Part shown: positions 47,280 through 49,417 of the stretch, one piece after another
Layout of the letters: the number at the start of each line of letters is the position of its first letter
How positions within the stretch are numbered: the first letter of the stretch is position 1
Assembly (NCBI GenBank): GCA_017616165.1
Contig: JAFZYR010000037.1
Span: 1 to 49,417, forward strand
Reading direction: 5' to 3'
Origin: Treponema sp.
GTDB lineage: Bacteria > Spirochaetota > Spirochaetia > Treponematales > Treponemataceae
DNA length: 49,417 nt
Notes under the pieces: generated by a model
Seen by the model: the letters and a program-made list of their open reading frames with translations, nothing else
Database searches by the model: none
What the model was told of the DNA's origin: nothing
Made by a program: the position numbers and the translations under genes

Positions 47280-47741
47280 TTAGCTTATAGTATATTGCAT
47301 AAAGTTGCCGTTTTTCACAAAGCCAAAGCTTGTGTATAAAAGCACGCCCATGTCGGATGCTGTAATTTGAACACAGCCGCAGCCGTAAGCTTTTGCCTCG
47401 TTTACAACACGGGTCAGAAGCTCGCGGGCAATTCCCATGCGGCGGTATTTCTTATCTGTAAACATGCTTGAAAGAAGACCAATGCGGCCACTCGGACAGC
47501 TGAAATACGGCGGCTTTTCGACAAAAGACATTCCGCTTGTGCCGACGATTTTTCCGTTATCAGAGTCTACCGCGAGCCAGGAAACAAAAGTTCCGTCTGC
47601 CATATGGCGTTTGTAATAATCCATAAGATTTGGCCGTAAATCAATATCTTCTTTTGCACCTTCTTCGCGAAGCTGTCCTATTCTGATTTCGATAAAAGTG
47701 GTGAGGTCATTTTCTGTAAGTTTGCGATATTCAATTGCCAT
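47280..47741 (-). CDS. GNAT-family N-acetyltransferase
   Basis: 153 aa. The acetyl-CoA loop is K-Y-R-R-M-G-I-A-R-E-L-L near 96-107, preceded by the I-G-L-L-S-S-M-F-T strand and followed by Y-T-S-F-G-F near 138. The substrate is unknown. It begins 9 bases after the APH-family kinase gene and is probably in its operon. Confidence 0.9.
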   Translation of the reverse strand: MAIEYRKLTENDLTTFIEIRIGQLREEGAKEDIDLRPNLMDYYKRHMADGTFVSWLAVDSDNGKIVGTSGMSFVEKPPYFSCPSGRIGLLSSMFTDKKYRRMGIARELLTRVVNEAKAYGCGCVQITASDMGVLLYTSFGFVKNGNFMQYTIS

Positions 47742-47750
47742 AACTATCTA

Positions 47751-48722
47751 TTAGTTTATCAGATGATTTGCGGCTGCTTCAATATCTTCGTAGTCGAGTT
47801 CTTCACCTTCGCGGACGGCACATTCAAACTCGTCGATGATGTTTTCGATTAAGACCATATCTATAAAGAGTGGGAGTTGATTCAGGAGGTCTTCGGAAAT
47901 TGTGGTTTCTGATTTATAGCCTTGGAGGATTGTGTTGAAGTAATTCTGCATGCCGGCTGCTTGTTTTGCGGAGTCGCTTTCGTAGCGGAACCAGCCTTCG
48001 CCATGAAGATAAAGATTTGCAAGGTCGAACATGTACCAGCAGTACATGCAGTTATCAAAATCAAAAACTGTGATGTTTCCGTTTGTCATGTCTATGTGAT
48101 AGTTGCCGTCGCTGTAGTCGAAGTGAACGAGACCGTAGTTTTGACTATCGTTCGGTAGTTTATGAAACTTCTCGAGGCGGGCGGCAATTGCATTTTTCAA
48201 ATCTGAATAAGTGTCTGGAATCAGGCAGGTGATGTATTCCATGTTGTATTTATCAAAATAGTCTGGACGACGATGGTCTGCGGTTGGGTCGAAGTGTTTT
48301 GAGAGTTCATGAATTTTGCCGAGAGTTTTTCCTGTGTTGTAAAAATACTCTTTAAGCGGCGCGCCTTCGCGGTAACGATAACCGTTGTCACACAAAAGCA
48401 TTCCTTTTGCATATTCAAAAAGCGAAATGAAAACCTGGGCCTCGCCATCATCAACAACTTCAACAAGCTTACCGTTCACACTCGGAATTACATCAGCAAC
48501 AGGCGCACCGTTTTCCGCCAGATAATGAACAAACTCAGTTTCTGCAAGATAGTCCTTTTCAGTTCTGTCACCAGTTGAAGAAACCCGAAGCACAAACTTT
48601 TTTTCATCATTCTTACTGCAAACAATAATCTGATTGCGTCCGCCTTCGTGACCTTCAACTTCGTGAAAAACATGATCCTTCAGAGAAAATAAATTTACTG
48701 CCTTACTAAAATCTTTCATCAT
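47751..48722 (-). CDS. Aminoglycoside phosphotransferase-family kinase
   Basis: 323 aa of the APH/choline kinase fold. The ATP-binding Lys lies in K-K-F-V-L-R-V near 41-47, the Brenner-like motif is H-F-D-Y-S-D-G-N-Y near 200-208 (usually H-x-D-x-x-x-x-N), and the metal Asp is in V-F-D-F-D-N. It phosphorylates a small molecule; this family includes homoserine and choline kinases as well as resistance enzymes, so no resistance is claimed. Two ATGs in a row start the gene, which overlaps the end of the upstream gene by 17 bases. Confidence 0.87.
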   Translation of the reverse strand: MMKDFSKAVNLFSLKDHVFHEVEGHEGGRNQIIVCSKNDEKKFVLRVSSTGDRTEKDYLAETEFVHYLAENGAPVADVIPSVNGKLVEVVDDGEAQVFISLFEYAKGMLLCDNGYRYREGAPLKEYFYNTGKTLGKIHELSKHFDPTADHRRPDYFDKYNMEYITCLIPDTYSDLKNAIAARLEKFHKLPNDSQNYGLVHFDYSDGNYHIDMTNGNITVFDFDNCMYCWYMFDLANLYLHGEGWFRYESDSAKQAAGMQNYFNTILQGYKSETTISEDLLNQLPLFIDMVLIENIIDEFECAVREGEELDYEDIEAAANHLIN

Positions 48723-49417
48723 TTATCGTCATATAAGCATAAAGTGTAATCCATTTGTTTTCTACCCCTATATCGCCAACTTTAAATGCAGGAACGCTTT
48801 TTGAATCTGTCAAAATGTATCTGCCGTTTTCAAGCCTATGCTGATTCAAAACTCTGATGCCTTCTTTCATAGCTTCGGAATCGAGAGGACAGCCAAGTGC
48901 CTTGAGTGCATAAACAATATTCTGCGCGCCGATTTTAATTGGGTCTGGAGTGTAGAAGGTTCCGAGCATTACATCGAAAACTGGAGTTTTCATGTCGTCG
49001 GTACGGTAGAAAATGTTACGCTTTGTAAAATAGTGAACAAGCGCTTCTTCGCATTCGGTTTTGATTCCCTGAAGATGAAGCTCGGCAACAAGCATAAGAA
49101 ATTCAATTGTATATTTTATGCAGCTTTTGTGTGGCTTTTTAGGATCATTGATTTTTTTGTTTGTGCTGATGCAGCGGAAACCTCCATCTTCCTGAATAAG
49201 CGCAAGCTGTGCATCAATTTCGTTTCGGACAATTTCTTCATCGTAATAACCAAGCTTTACAAGATTTCGCAGGAGCAGAGGTTCGCCGCAAAGCATCTTA
49301 AAACCGGTAGCTTCAATCAGGCCGAAAACTTCGTCGTCTATGTCCTTTCCAATATCGGCACGGGTTAGTCCCCATTCAGCAAAGGCGAGAATGGCGTCGT
49401 ACTTATCCCAGTTCTTT
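48706..49417 (-). CDS. Prenyltransferase/squalene-oxidase-repeat-like protein (partial, 5' end missing)
   Basis: The frame is open to the window edge (237 codons seen), so the ATG at 49296 is internal. The segment D-A-Q-L-A-L-I-Q-E-D-G-G-F-R resembles the Q-x-x-D-G-G-F/W repeat of alpha/alpha-toroid proteins, and a second helical repeat may surround A-L-K-A-L-G-C-P. The function is unknown. The end overlaps the APH-family kinase start, so both belong to one operon. Confidence 0.6.
   Translation of the reverse strand, partial: KNWDKYDAILAFAEWGLTRADIGKDIDDEVFGLIEATGFKMLCGEPLLLRNLVKLGYYDEEIVRNEIDAQLALIQEDGGFRCISTNKKINDPKKPHKSCIKYTIEFLMLVAELHLQGIKTECEEALVHYFTKRNIFYRTDDMKTPVFDVMLGTFYTPDPIKIGAQNIVYALKALGCPLDSEAMKEGIRVLNQHRLENGRYILTDSKSVPAFKVGDIGVENKWITLYAYMTINDERF

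Noticed and set aside
47751..48722. An antibiotic-resistance kinase
   Set aside because: The APH fold also covers metabolic kinases, and neither neighbours nor sequence point to aminoglycosides.

Overview
The window looks like the chromosome of a host-associated spirochaete, most probably a Treponema relative. This rests on gene content: a split proton-translocating transhydrogenase, several c-di-GMP proteins, a soluble chemoreceptor paired with a FIST sensor, an Rsm22-type protein, and moderately low GC by eye. The genus is an inference; no rRNA is present to confirm it. Almost every gene is intact. I found no phage, transposase or CRISPR array.

Layout. 1-1420: transhydrogenase alpha subunits. 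1549-6374: a five-gene minus-strand operon with its own promoter, encoding a CARF-like sensor, two unrecognised proteins (one with a possible C-terminal helix-turn-helix), a MoxR-type AAA+ ATPase and a VWA protein with a decayed metallopeptidase domain. This is the best candidate for an undescribed system. 6392-8690: YbaK deacylase and an unusual glycosidase-like protein. 8814-8887: tRNA-Ala(GGC). 8981-12484: diguanylate cyclase, DMT exporter, a multi-hairpin element that copies the end of the adjacent initiator tRNA gene, tRNA-fMet, and a PrsW-like membrane protease. 12618-21768: Nfu and SlyD, then an antiporter, a lytic transglycosylase, a LysM protein, a secreted repeat protein, a UDG-like protein and a WecA-like transferase. 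21849-28480: Rsm22, a small membrane protein, TatD, Dus, AspRS and an anchored propeller-like protein. 28477-34206: a TetR regulator divergent from a FIST/chemoreceptor pair, then an acyl-CoA ligase and an arginase. 34251-38660: two EAL proteins flanking a DUF2147 protein. 38754-44095: HtpG, YkgJ-type protein, phosphoesterase, MATE exporter and PgeF. 44183-49417: serine hydrolase, a lipoprotein/LytTR/DUF3021 operon, acetyltransferase, APH-family kinase, and a gene cut by the window edge.

Two genome-wide habits are visible. Many genes without a Shine-Dalgarno have a sigma70-like promoter (-35, 16-18 bp spacer, -10) whose -10 box ends only 6-10 bases before the start codon, implying leaderless or nearly leaderless mRNAs; this also resolves several start codons. 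Short palindromic repeats of several families sit at gene ends and in places enter coding sequence. All assignments are from reading the sequence and recalling families; no database search was run.
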